From assembly GCA_040399685.1 (NCBI GenBank), contig JBBART010000021.1:23799-87798 (forward strand): a DNA stretch of 64,000 bases. The letters run 5' to 3'. Shown here one piece after another: positions 8,910-17,969 of the stretch. Made by a program: the position numbers and the translations under genes. The stretch's first letter is position 1, and each line of letters opens with the position of its first letter. The notes beneath the pieces were generated by a model that was not told the origin of the DNA, did no database searches, and worked only from the letters and a program-made list of their open reading frames with translations. The stretch is from CAIQQQ01 sp040399685 (lineage in GTDB: Bacteria > Pseudomonadota > Alphaproteobacteria > Acetobacterales > Acetobacteraceae).

Positions 8910-9752
8910 GTGATGGTGGTTGTGGCTGTAATCGCGCCTGGCGCGATGGGTTCCGGGGTGGCGCGGACGCTGATCAGCCATGGCGCAGAGGTGCGCACCT
9001 GGCTGGCAGGGCGGAGCGCGGCGAGCGTGGCGCGGGCCGAGGCGGCCGGGATGCGTGTGGTGGATCTGGAACAGATCGCCGCGTCCGATATCATTCTCTC
9101 CATCGTTCCGCCCGGTGAGGCGATGGCGCTGGCAGAGCGCCTGGCGCCGGCCCTGGCGGCAGCGCCCCGCAAGCCAATCTATGCCGATTGCAACGCGATC
9201 AGCCCGCAGACAGCCTTGCGGGTGGGCGAGGTGATTGCCGCCACCGGGGCCGCGTTCATCGATGCCGGGATTATCGGCCTGCCGCCGAGTGCGGCTGGTG
9301 ACGTGCCGGTGTTCTATGCCTCGGGGCCGCACGGCGCCATGCTGTCGCGGCTGGCCGAGCACGGCATTCCGGTAAAGGTGCTGGCCGGGCCGAACGGCGC
9401 CGCGTCTGGCCTGAAGATGAGCTACGCCGGCATCACCAAGGGGATGACGGCGCTGGCATCCGCCATGATGCTGGCAGCCACACGGTTCGGCGCGGCCGAT
9501 GACCTGCATGCCGAGTTGGCCGCGAGCCAGCCGCAATTGTTGCAGATGTTTCGCCGCAGCGTGCCGGGGATGTTTCCCAAGGCCTATCGCTGGGTGGCGG
9601 AAATGGAGGAAATCGCTGACTTCGCGGGGGAGGATGCCGCCACGCAACAGATTTATCAGGGCATTGCCCAGCTTTACGCGCGGCTTGCGAAGGATGTCGC
9701 GGGGGAGCAGACCGAAATAAATCTCCTTCGCTCTTTCGTGGAAACCAAGTGA
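8910..9752 (+). CDS. NAD(P)-dependent oxidoreductase, 6-phosphogluconate dehydrogenase-like with DUF1932 C-terminus
   Basis: Soluble beta-hydroxyacid-dehydrogenase-like enzyme of 280 residues. The N-terminal Rossmann fold starts VVVAVIAPGAMGSGVA, so the usual first Gly of GxGxxG is replaced (A-P-G-A-M-G). The C-terminal helical domain, with RRSVPGMFPKAYRWVAEM and LAKDVAG, matches the DUF1932 type. The substrate is unknown. It can start at GTG 8910 or ATG 8913; the GGAG at about 8903 fits either. It is divergent from fbpA and ends directly against the ATG of the FAD oxidoreductase, so the two probably form an oxidative pathway unit. Confidence 0.75.
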   Translation: MMVVVAVIAPGAMGSGVARTLISHGAEVRTWLAGRSAASVARAEAAGMRVVDLEQIAASDIILSIVPPGEAMALAERLAPALAAAPRKPIYADCNAISPQTALRVGEVIAATGAAFIDAGIIGLPPSAAGDVPVFYASGPHGAMLSRLAEHGIPVKVLAGPNGAASGLKMSYAGITKGMTALASAMMLAATRFGAADDLHAELAASQPQLLQMFRRSVPGMFPKAYRWVAEMEEIADFAGEDAATQQIYQGIAQLYARLAKDVAGEQTEINLLRSFVETK

Positions 9753-11075
9753 ATGGCCCATCCGCTTTTTGCACCCGCCTTCAAGGCCCAGCCCTGGTGG
9801 TGGGACGCGGCTGAACCCACGCTGCGGGCACAGCAATTGCCCGAGCAGGGCGGCGTTGTGGTCATCGGCGGCGGCTATGCCGGGCTTTCGGCGGCATTGA
9901 CGCTGCGACGGCTGGGCCATGCGGTGACGGTGCTGGACGCCGAGCGCATCGGCTGGGGCGCGTCGTCGCGCAATGGCGGCATGGTGTCGGGCAAGATCTC
10001 GGTGGCGCCCTCTGCGCTGGAGCGCCAGTTCGGCGCTGCGCGGACCGCTGAGATCCTCAACGCCGGCATCAGTGCGTTCCCGTTCATCGAGGACACCATC
10101 GCGCGCGAAGGGATCGACTGCGACTACGTGCGCAGCGGCCGCTTCACCGGTGCCAACACGCCCCGGCAGTTCGACACGCTGGCCGGAAACGTGGAGCGTC
10201 TGGCCGCCACCAGCGGCTTGCCCGCGCGCATGGTTGCCAAAGCCGATCAACGCGCCTGCATCGGCAGCGATTTCTATCATGGCGGCATGGTGTCGGAGGC
10301 GACCGGCAGCCTGCATCCGGGAAAATACGCGCGCGGCTTGGCCCAGGCCGCGGAAAACGCCGGTGCCGTGCTGGTGGACCAGACGCGCGTGCAGCGCATC
10401 GCCAAGGACGGGGCCGGTTTTCGCGTGATGACCGACAAAGGCGAGATCCGCGCCGATGCGGTGCTGACGGCCACCAACGGCTATTCGCTCGGGCCGCACA
10501 ACGCCAGCCCGATGAAGTGGTTCGCACGGCGGATGGTGCCGGTGGCGAGCTATGTGATCGCCACCGAGGAATTGCCGCCCGAGACGATCCAGCGCCTGTT
10601 TCCGAAGTTGCGCATGATTGGCGAGACGCGGCGGGTGCTGAACTATTTCCGCCCGTCGCCGGATGGCCGGCGGGTGATCTGGGGCGGCCGGGCCAGCTTT
10701 CGCGCCGTCAGCGCCGAGCACGCGGCGCCGTCGCTGCATGCTTCGATGGTGCAGGTGTTCCCGGAACTGGCCAAAACCCGCATCACCCATGCCTGGAACG
10801 GCAATGTTGCGTTCACCTTCAACCACCTGCCGCATATCGGCGTGCAGGACGGCGTGCATTACGCCGGGGGGTGCCAAGGCAGCGGCGTGGCGATGGCAAC
10901 GTGGCTCGGCCACAACGTGGCGCTGAAGATCGCCGGCGCCGCCAACACTGTGTTCGCCTTGGACGAACTGCCGTTCCCGACACGGCCGCTCTACAACGGC
11001 GATCCGTGGTGGGTGCTGCCGTTCATCGGCAATTGGTATCGGTTGCGCGATTACGTGGACAAGAAGATGGCCTGA
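9753..11075 (+). CDS. FAD-dependent oxidoreductase, DadA/PuuB (DAO) family
   Basis: Flavin amine or amino-acid oxidoreductase of 440 residues. The dinucleotide-binding motif VVVIGGGYAGLSAALTLRRLG is near residues 35-55. The segment GWGASSRNGGMVSGK, typical of gamma-glutamylputrescine oxidoreductase (PuuB) relatives, follows at about 68-82. The C-terminal GGCQGSGVAMATWLG completes the FAD site. The start ATG directly follows the TGA of the upstream dehydrogenase. It ends next to the convergent MprF-like gene with no gap. Substrate is undetermined; a polyamine conjugate or secondary amine is the family expectation. Confidence 0.8.
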   Translation: MAHPLFAPAFKAQPWWWDAAEPTLRAQQLPEQGGVVVIGGGYAGLSAALTLRRLGHAVTVLDAERIGWGASSRNGGMVSGKISVAPSALERQFGAARTAEILNAGISAFPFIEDTIAREGIDCDYVRSGRFTGANTPRQFDTLAGNVERLAATSGLPARMVAKADQRACIGSDFYHGGMVSEATGSLHPGKYARGLAQAAENAGAVLVDQTRVQRIAKDGAGFRVMTDKGEIRADAVLTATNGYSLGPHNASPMKWFARRMVPVASYVIATEELPPETIQRLFPKLRMIGETRRVLNYFRPSPDGRRVIWGGRASFRAVSAEHAAPSLHASMVQVFPELAKTRITHAWNGNVAFTFNHLPHIGVQDGVHYAGGCQGSGVAMATWLGHNVALKIAGAANTVFALDELPFPTRPLYNGDPWWVLPFIGNWYRLRDYVDKKMA

Positions 11076-13103
11076 TCAATCCGCCGATTCTGAGGCTGCC
11101 TGTTGCGACACATTCGACAGCAACGGCAGCAGCGCGTTCAGGTCGCGCTCCACCTTGCATACGAGGTAGCGCGCGTCGGGGCTGGGCTGGTCGGCGTCTG
11201 ATCCGTCCGGCAGCCCGTCCGGCAGCCCGTCCGGGCCGAGCTTGAGGGCGGACAGCCCAAGGTCGGCATAGATCTTGAGCATGCGCGAACTGGCATTCCA
11301 GACCGCGGGGTCCAGTCCTTCCTGCACACCGAGGTCTCGCAGGCGCCAGATGGCGGATGTCTGGTCGCTGGGTGCGCCCACCGGGTCGCCGAGTGCCAGG
11401 ATGACGTTACCCACGCGGCGATAGGCGATGGCGGCGCGGCTGGCTTCACCCATCACCATTCCATCCGCCTCAACGGGCGGCAGAGCGCCCAGCGAGGCGT
11501 AGCGCAGCCGTGCATCAGGCGTCCAATCCAGTGACTGCACGCGGCCAGGATGCAGCAGGCGACCGATCGCTACGAGCCCGATGGCGACCGTGAAGGCCAC
11601 CGAGGCACGCAACGAATTCGGTACGTCTGGCGACAGGATGACCTGCCACCAACTGTCGTTGTCCAGCCAGCGGACATGCGGCTCGAACGCCGCCAGCGCC
11701 AGCACGCAGACCGCAAGCGCCAGCAACGGCAAGGCGGTGGCCGCCTGCACGGGGCCGCTGAATACGCGGGCGCGGCGATAAAAGGCGCTCCGGAACGGCA
11801 GCAGCAGCAAAATCGCGCCGATCAGCAGGCCAGACACCCAGAACCGCTCGCCCTGTGAAATGGTGTAGGCAGCAGCGGACAGCAGCAGCACCAGCGTCAC
11901 GCCCCACGCCAGGGACACGCGCTGGGCCAGTTTGATCGCCATCACGATCAGGGCTGCCCCGATCAGCGAGGGGAGGAATTCGCCAGCGGTTTCCGCCACT
12001 TCCGCGAAATCGGGGTCGATCCAGGAAAAATCGGGCTTGGCCTCAATCACGCCGATGCACAGCAACAGCGCCCCGCACAGCGCCACGGCGCCGGTGGCGG
12101 CGGTGACCGCGAAATCAGGTTCGCTGACCCGTGAGGTGCCGGTCAGGCGGGCGGCGCTGGCCAGGAAGCCCTTGCCGCGCAGCAGGATCTCGTTGCCGGT
12201 GAACAGGCCGCCGGCTAGGAATAGCGGAATGATGTAGTAATAAAGCCGGAACACCACGATGGCGCCGATGATCTGCGGCGGTTCCAGATACGGCGACAGG
12301 CCGAGCAGCATGGCGGTGTCGAACACGCCCAGCCCGCCCGGCACGTTGGCGGCAAGCCCCGCCGTGTAGGACGCCAGATACACGCCCAGGAAGCGCATAT
12401 AGTTCAGCCCCGGCGCATGCGGCAGCAAGGCGTGCATGATGGCAGCCGTCACCGCCACGTCCACCGTGGCCAGCACCACCTGGATCAGCGCCATGCGCCA
12501 ATGTGGCAGTTCCACCTCGTGGCCGAACAGGCGGATTTTGCCAAGGAACTTTGACAGCATCACGTAGCCGCCCACCAGCAGCCACAGGGCGCCGCCGATG
12601 GAGTAAAGAATATACAACGGCACGGTGTCGCCGAAGAACGGCACAGCCTTCGGCTCGTTGAACAGGATCAACCCGCCCAGAACGCCGGCGCCGAGGCCAA
12701 AGGTGAGGCTGCAGAACGCCACCACCTTGCCGATCTGAAGCGGGCTCAGGCCCCAATGCGCATACAGGCGGTAGCGCACGGCAGCGCCGGACACGGCGGC
12801 GAAACCTAGATTATGCGACAGCGCATAGGCGCAGAACGAGGCAAAGGCGACGCGCAGGTAACTGACCTTGTTGCCGGCATAGATTGTGCCAAGCCGGTCG
12901 TAGAAGGTCAGCACGCCATAGGACAGCACGGTCCACATGAACGACACCGCCAGCGCCCAGCGCGGAATGGCATCCAGCGCGCGGGAGATGTCGGCGATCT
13001 TGAGGTTACGGAATTCCTTCTGCACCACGTAGATCGCACCGGTCAACAATGCCACGCCCAGCAAAGCAGGCAGCGCGCGAAGCAATTTCTTGAGCCAGAT
13101 CAT
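11076..13103 (-). CDS. MprF-like lysylphosphatidylglycerol flippase with truncated synthase domain
   Basis: Inner-membrane protein of 675 residues. The N-terminal half has the UPF0104 flippase fold with family signatures ALSHNLGFAAVSGAAVRYR and ANVPGGLGVFDTAMLLG. Further helices run to about residue 500. The C-terminal cytosolic part (from about 510) begins like the DUF2156 aminoacyl-PG synthase domain (GMVMGEASRAAIAYRR, LALGDPVGAP, SSRMLKIYADLGLSALKLG). It stops where the second GNAT half should follow. A short LPDG-LPDG repeat and an unrelated roughly 50-residue tail replace that half. MprF proteins are about 850 residues. It lies 12 bp downstream of lysyl-tRNA synthetase. Confidence 0.78.
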   Translation of the reverse strand: MIWLKKLLRALPALLGVALLTGAIYVVQKEFRNLKIADISRALDAIPRWALAVSFMWTVLSYGVLTFYDRLGTIYAGNKVSYLRVAFASFCAYALSHNLGFAAVSGAAVRYRLYAHWGLSPLQIGKVVAFCSLTFGLGAGVLGGLILFNEPKAVPFFGDTVPLYILYSIGGALWLLVGGYVMLSKFLGKIRLFGHEVELPHWRMALIQVVLATVDVAVTAAIMHALLPHAPGLNYMRFLGVYLASYTAGLAANVPGGLGVFDTAMLLGLSPYLEPPQIIGAIVVFRLYYYIIPLFLAGGLFTGNEILLRGKGFLASAARLTGTSRVSEPDFAVTAATGAVALCGALLLCIGVIEAKPDFSWIDPDFAEVAETAGEFLPSLIGAALIVMAIKLAQRVSLAWGVTLVLLLSAAAYTISQGERFWVSGLLIGAILLLLPFRSAFYRRARVFSGPVQAATALPLLALAVCVLALAAFEPHVRWLDNDSWWQVILSPDVPNSLRASVAFTVAIGLVAIGRLLHPGRVQSLDWTPDARLRYASLGALPPVEADGMVMGEASRAAIAYRRVGNVILALGDPVGAPSDQTSAIWRLRDLGVQEGLDPAVWNASSRMLKIYADLGLSALKLGPDGLPDGLPDGSDADQPSPDARYLVCKVERDLNALLPLLSNVSQQAASESAD

Positions 13104-13115
13104 GAGTTTGTCCGG

Positions 13116-14675
13116 TCAGACGACGGTGACGGCGCGCGACAATGCGGCCTCGGTGAGAGCGATTGTTTCGGCCACGCCATACAGGGCCACGAACTGCCCG
13201 AAGCGGGGGCCTTCCTGCTGGCCGAGCAACACCTGGTAGAGGCACGAGAACCAGGCGCGCAATTCGGCAAACGGATGCCGCTTGCCGATGTCATATAGAA
13301 GCGTCTGGATGTCCTCGGCCGCAGCCCCTTGCGCCACGTCGCGCAGCGCGGCGGCGAGGTCTTCCAGTGCCGCCCGTTCCACCGCATCCGGTTCGCGGAA
13401 GCTTTTGGTGGGGCGGATGAAGTCCGCATAGTAGGCCAGTGCGCAATCCACCAACTTGGCCAGGAACGGCATCGCCTCGGGCGTCGCACCGGGGCTGTAG
13501 CGGCGGATGAAGCCCCACAGCATCTCGGGCGTCTCGGCGTTCACCACGCTGGCGAGGTTCAGCAGCATGGCGAAGGACAGCGGGCTTTCGGCCGAATGCG
13601 CGATGTCGCCGGACTGGATATGCCAGGCCGGGTTGGTCTTTTGCGCCTCGGCGTCCTGGGTGTGGGCCTTGGCGACGTTGGCCACGTATTCGTCCACCGC
13701 CTTCGGAATCACGTCGAAATACAGCCGCTTGGCGCGTTGCGGCTGGTTGAACATGAACTGGCCGAGGCTTTCCGGCGGCGCATAGCGCAGCCATTCGTCC
13801 ACCGACAGGCCGTTGCCCTTGCTTTTGCTGATCTTCTGGCCGCCTTCGTCGAGGAACAGCTCATAGGTCAGCGATTCCGGCGGCGGGCTGCGCAGAATGC
13901 GGCAGATCTTGCCGGACAGACGCACGCTGTCGATCAGATCCTTGCCCGACATCTCGTAATCCACGCCCAGCGCCGCCCAGCGCATGGCCCAGTCGGCCTT
14001 CCACTGCAGCTTCACCGCACCGCCGGTGACGGGGGTTTCAAAGCGGGTGCCGTCCTGAGGGTCCTGCCAGAAGATGGTGCCGGCCTCCACGTCGGTCTGG
14101 TCGACACTCACCTGCATCACCATGCCGGTGCGCGGATGGATGGGCAGGAACGGCGAATAGGTGGCGGCGCGCTCGGCCCCCAGCGTGGGCACAATCACCG
14201 CCACCACTTCGGCGTGCACGGCCAGCAGATGGCGCAGGGCGGCGTCGAAACGGCCGGTGCGGTAATATTCGGTGGACGAGGCGAATTCGTAATCGAACCC
14301 GAAACCGTCCAGAAACCGGCGCAATTCGGCGTTGTTGTGGGCGCCGAAGCTCTCATGGGTGCCGAACGGGTCTGGTACGCGGGTCAGCGGCATGCCGATG
14401 AAGCCGGCCAGCATCTCCTGGTTGGGCACATTGGTCGGCACTTTACGCAGCCCGTCCATGTCGTCGCTGAACGCCAGCAGGCGCGACGGCAGGCCGGTGA
14501 GGGTGGTGAACGCATGGCGCACCCATCCCGTGCGTGCCACTTCCATGAAAGTGCCGATATGCGGCAGGCCGGATGGGCCGTAACCTGTCTCGAACAGCGC
14601 CTCCGTTTTTCCGGACGCTGCGAGTCGGGTAGCGACTTTCTGTGCTTCTTCGAATGGCCAGGACTTCGGGATCAC
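13116..14675 (-). CDS. lysK: Lysine--tRNA ligase, class I
   Basis: Charges tRNA-Lys using the class I (archaeal-type) fold that is standard in alphaproteobacteria. It is 519 residues. The HIGH motif is HIGT at residues 39-42 (GPSGLPHIGT), and the KMSKS motif is KISKSKGN near residue 281. Between them lie the class I LysRS segments SDDMDGLRKVP and CRILRSPPPESL. The gene is divergent from the DinG helicase, with 119 bp between them, and precedes the MprF-like gene on the same strand. MprF enzymes use Lys-tRNA, so the pairing is meaningful even though the synthase part is incomplete here. Confidence 0.93.
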   Translation of the reverse strand: MIPKSWPFEEAQKVATRLAASGKTEALFETGYGPSGLPHIGTFMEVARTGWVRHAFTTLTGLPSRLLAFSDDMDGLRKVPTNVPNQEMLAGFIGMPLTRVPDPFGTHESFGAHNNAELRRFLDGFGFDYEFASSTEYYRTGRFDAALRHLLAVHAEVVAVIVPTLGAERAATYSPFLPIHPRTGMVMQVSVDQTDVEAGTIFWQDPQDGTRFETPVTGGAVKLQWKADWAMRWAALGVDYEMSGKDLIDSVRLSGKICRILRSPPPESLTYELFLDEGGQKISKSKGNGLSVDEWLRYAPPESLGQFMFNQPQRAKRLYFDVIPKAVDEYVANVAKAHTQDAEAQKTNPAWHIQSGDIAHSAESPLSFAMLLNLASVVNAETPEMLWGFIRRYSPGATPEAMPFLAKLVDCALAYYADFIRPTKSFREPDAVERAALEDLAAALRDVAQGAAAEDIQTLLYDIGKRHPFAELRAWFSCLYQVLLGQQEGPRFGQFVALYGVAETIALTEAALSRAVTVV

Positions 14676-14794
14676 GACTTATCCAACTGAGATGCTGTGG
14701 TAGATGTAAGTGTTGCAGAGTGTTTCGGCCATCCCCAGAAGCTAGGAACGGGGCAGAGCCGGGTCAATCGCTGCACACGCCCAAAAGGACCTGA

Positions 14795-17629
14795 ATGAGC
14801 GGCAATATTTCCCCGAGCCTCACCACGATCTTGCTGCCGCGAGCGCCCAGTGTGGTGGCAAGAGTGGGGCGGGCGCAAATCGTTTCCGTTGACGGTGAAT
14901 TGCTGGACCTCGACGCACGGGCGGCGGGCACATTGCTCCGGGCGGCCCCGGCCCCTTTGCTGGTGCACGCGCCGTCCACGTTCAAGCGCCTCGGCATGCG
15001 TGTGATGCCGGCTTTGGACCTGCTGGAGCTCTACGCCTTCGTCATGCCGGCACGGGCGGCGTCGCCCACGCCGTTGGGGCTGGCCCTGGCGCTGGATTTG
15101 AAGCCGCCGGTTCCCACCGCCCTGGCCGGCGCGTTGATGGATATTGCCCAGGCGTTGCTGGCGCACCTGTCCGCAGGGCGGGATCTGCCGGTGAACCGCG
15201 ATGCGGCCGCGCTGGCGGCGCGGATGGGGCAGGCGGGCTGGACCTGGGCGCCGTTCGTGCTGGCGGCGTTGGGCCAGGCTGAGGCGCGACCGAGCATCGA
15301 TGCCATGCGGGTGTGGAAGCGCCTGCCGGAATGGGAGGAGGAAGCGCCGCCCTCAGCGCCCTCCGCCCTGCCGGTCAGCGAGGCCGAGGCGCGCACCCGG
15401 TTGTCGGCGATGCTGGGCAAGGGCGCCGAGCAGCGCCCGGGCCAGGCGGATTATGCCGCCGCCGCCGCCGCTGCTTTCGCGCCGCGTGAGACGCGGGGAA
15501 GCCCGCATGTGGTTCTGGCCGAGGCCGGCACCGGCACCGGCAAGACGCTGGGCTATATCGCGCCCGCCAGCCTGTGGGCCGAGCGCAACAAGGGGGCGGT
15601 GTGGATCGCCACCTACACACGGCATCTGCAACGCCAGATCGACGGCGAACTGGCGCGCCTGTTCCCCGATCCGGTGGAGCGTCGCCGCCGGGTGGTGGTG
15701 CGCAAGGGGCGTGAGAATTACCTGTGCCTGCTGAATCTGGAAGATGCCGTGGGGGCGGCCACGTCCGGCATGATCCCCGGCGCCGTGATTCCGCTGGCGC
15801 TGATCGCCCGCTGGGCGGTGGTGACGAGCGATGGCGACATCCAGGGCGGCGATCTGCCGGGCTGGTTCGGTGAGTTGTTCGGGCCGGGCACCTTGTCCGC
15901 GCTGGCGGATCGGCGCGGCGAGTGCATTCACGCCGCCTGTCCGCATTGGCGCAAATGCTATGTGGAGCACACCATCCGGCGGGCGCGCGGCGCGGATCTG
16001 GTGGTGGCCAACCATGCGTTGGTGATGGCGCAGGCCGCCTGGGGCGGCATCGACGACAACACTGTGCCGGTGCGCTACGTGTTCGACGAAGGCCACCATC
16101 TGTTCGACGCCGCCGACAGCGCGTTTTCCGCCGAACTCTCGGGCATCGAGGCGGCCGAACTGCGCCGCTGGCTGCTGGGCGCCGAGGGCGGACGCTCGCG
16201 TGCGCGCGGATTGCGGCGGCGGATGGAGGATCTGGTCGCCGCCCGGCCGGATCTGCAAACGCCGTTGGAGGCCGCACTTCAGGCGGCCAGCGCGCTGCCG
16301 GCCCCAGGCTGGTCCGCCCGCCTGTCCGAACCGGCACCAGGTTTGGTGGGTGAGGCCGCCCAGCCGAACCCGACCGAGGTGTTGTTGCGCGCCATTCGCC
16401 AGCAGGTTCTGGCCCGGGTCGGCGGCGACAGCGAACCCGGCCCCGGCGTGATGGAGTGCGATCTGCATCCGGCCATCGATGCGCTGCCGATGGCGGCGCT
16501 GACGCTGGCGCGCGCGCTGGTGCGGATCGCCACCCCCCTTAAAACCCTGCACGACCGTCTGGCGGCGCGGTTGGAGGATGAGGCGGAGGATCTCGATTCG
16601 GGCATGCGCAACCGCATCGAGGCCGCGTGCCGCATGCTGAAGCGCCGGGCGATCGACCCGCTCGGCAACTGGGCCGTCATGCTGCGCGGCGCCGCCGAAT
16701 TCGCGCCTGAACCCGGCACCACGCCGGAGCATGTGATGTTCGTCCGGCTCGACCGGCGCGAGGCGGGCGATCGGGATGTCGGCCTGCACCGCCACTGGCT
16801 GGACCCGACCATCCCGTTCGCCACCGTGCTGGCCCAGCCGGCGCATGGCATGATCGTCACCTCCGCCACCTTGCGCGACACCATGCCCAACACCCTCGAT
16901 GAGGATGACCAGGAGGCGGTGTGGCACATCGCCGAGGGCCGGGTGGGCGCCAGCCATTTGCAGGCGCCCGCCATCCGCGTGGCGGTGGCGAGCCCGTTCG
17001 ACTACGCGGCGCAAACGCGGGCGTTCGTGATCACGGACGTCAATTCACGCGAGATGGCCGGGTTGGCCGGCGCCTATAAAACGCTGTTCCAGGCGTCTGG
17101 CGGCGGCGCGCTGGGCCTGTTCACCGCCATTTCCCGCCTGCGCGGCGTGCATGCGCGGATTGCCGCCGATCTGGAACTGGCCGGCATTCCGCTGCTGGCC
17201 CAGCATGTCGATGCCATGGACAACGCCACGCTGGTGGACGTGTTTCGCACCGAGACCGATAGCTGCCTGCTCGGCACCGACGCCATGCGCGACGGGGTGG
17301 ACGTGCCCGGACGGGCGCTGCGGCTGGTGGTGTTCGAACGCGTGCCGTGGCCACGCCCGGATATTCTGCATCGGGAGCGGCGCACCCATCTCTCGGGCGG
17401 CGACCCGATGGGCTATGACGACCGCATCGTGCGTTTCCGGCTGCGCCAGGCATTCGGCCGGCTGATCCGCACCGCGACGGATCGCGGCGCGTTCGTGCTG
17501 CTGGACCGGCAGACACCGAGCCGTCTGTTGAGCGCCTTTCCGGCCGGCGTTGCCGTCCAGCGCGTGGGCCTCACCGAGGCGGCGGCGCAGATCAGGGAGT
17601 TTCTCGGCACGCCGGAGGGGCAGGGTTGA
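14795..17629 (+). CDS. ATP-dependent DNA helicase, DinG/XPD-like iron-sulfur type
   Basis: Superfamily 2 helicase of 944 residues. Walker A is EAGTGTGKT near residues 243-252, and the DEAH-type box is DEGHH in VFDEGHHLFDAADSA. Between them are the cysteines expected for a 4Fe-4S cluster: ENYLCLLNL, then ECIHAACPHWRKC, followed by ADLVVANHALV. Motifs V/VI appear as GTDAMRDGVDVPGRALRLVVFERVP and RLRQAFGRLIRT near the end. An N-terminal extension of about 200 residues (a possible exonuclease-like remnant or accessory domain) precedes the motor. The role is presumed R-loop, recombination or repair work. No partner genes flank it. Confidence 0.87.
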   Translation: MSGNISPSLTTILLPRAPSVVARVGRAQIVSVDGELLDLDARAAGTLLRAAPAPLLVHAPSTFKRLGMRVMPALDLLELYAFVMPARAASPTPLGLALALDLKPPVPTALAGALMDIAQALLAHLSAGRDLPVNRDAAALAARMGQAGWTWAPFVLAALGQAEARPSIDAMRVWKRLPEWEEEAPPSAPSALPVSEAEARTRLSAMLGKGAEQRPGQADYAAAAAAAFAPRETRGSPHVVLAEAGTGTGKTLGYIAPASLWAERNKGAVWIATYTRHLQRQIDGELARLFPDPVERRRRVVVRKGRENYLCLLNLEDAVGAATSGMIPGAVIPLALIARWAVVTSDGDIQGGDLPGWFGELFGPGTLSALADRRGECIHAACPHWRKCYVEHTIRRARGADLVVANHALVMAQAAWGGIDDNTVPVRYVFDEGHHLFDAADSAFSAELSGIEAAELRRWLLGAEGGRSRARGLRRRMEDLVAARPDLQTPLEAALQAASALPAPGWSARLSEPAPGLVGEAAQPNPTEVLLRAIRQQVLARVGGDSEPGPGVMECDLHPAIDALPMAALTLARALVRIATPLKTLHDRLAARLEDEAEDLDSGMRNRIEAACRMLKRRAIDPLGNWAVMLRGAAEFAPEPGTTPEHVMFVRLDRREAGDRDVGLHRHWLDPTIPFATVLAQPAHGMIVTSATLRDTMPNTLDEDDQEAVWHIAEGRVGASHLQAPAIRVAVASPFDYAAQTRAFVITDVNSREMAGLAGAYKTLFQASGGGALGLFTAISRLRGVHARIAADLELAGIPLLAQHVDAMDNATLVDVFRTETDSCLLGTDAMRDGVDVPGRALRLVVFERVPWPRPDILHRERRTHLSGGDPMGYDDRIVRFRLRQAFGRLIRTATDRGAFVLLDRQTPSRLLSAFPAGVAVQRVGLTEAAAQIREFLGTPEGQG

Positions 17630-17641
17630 CCCTCTGGCGCG

Positions 17642-17887
17642 TTATCGCTGGGTGGGGAAGCTTGATTTCATCAGCCCCATGAACGCCTCGCGCATCTGCT
17701 CGGCCCCGGCGGGCAGCGCGCCCATCCAGGATCGCAGCATCGAATCGGGCGTCATCGCATCCAGGCCTTCCAGCATCTGATGTTCCATCTTGGCCATCAC
17801 TGCTTCCTGCATCGGCTTCACGTCGGGCAGGCCCATGAACACGCGGGCCTCTTCCGGCGTGCAGTCGATCTCGATTGAAACCTTCAT
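17642..17887 (-). CDS. Small conserved protein, DUF6489 family
   Basis: 81-residue protein starting MKVSIEIDCTPEEARVFMGLPD and rich in methionine and acidic residues, with no signal peptide or membrane segment. It is probably two helices after a short N-terminal strand. The sequence matches my memory of DUF6489, a family of unknown function in Rhodospirillales and relatives. An AAGGGGAT ribosome site lies just upstream of the start. It sits between the convergent end of the helicase gene and a solute-binding protein gene on its own strand. Confidence 0.65.
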   Translation of the reverse strand: MKVSIEIDCTPEEARVFMGLPDVKPMQEAVMAKMEHQMLEGLDAMTPDSMLRSWMGALPAGAEQMREAFMGLMKSSFPTQR

Positions 17888-17969
17888 GACGCCGGTATCC
17901 CCTTGATTATGATGACGTCTGTAGCACGAGCGCGGTCTGTTTTCGAAATGGGTACTCGATTTCCCCAGC

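Noticed and set aside
8790..10913. Long minus-strand open frame (707 codons) opposite the dehydrogenase and FAD oxidoreductase genes
   Set aside because: The protein is rich in His, Arg and Gln with no domain, and it mirrors two well-supported plus-strand genes. High GC creates such antisense frames.
13329..14690. Plus-strand open frame (453 codons) opposite lysyl-tRNA synthetase
   Set aside because: It lies antisense to an intact, fully recognised class I LysRS and has no family features.
15353..17014. Minus-strand open frame (553 codons) opposite the DinG-type helicase
   Set aside because: The composition is that of an antisense shadow, while the plus strand has complete helicase motifs.
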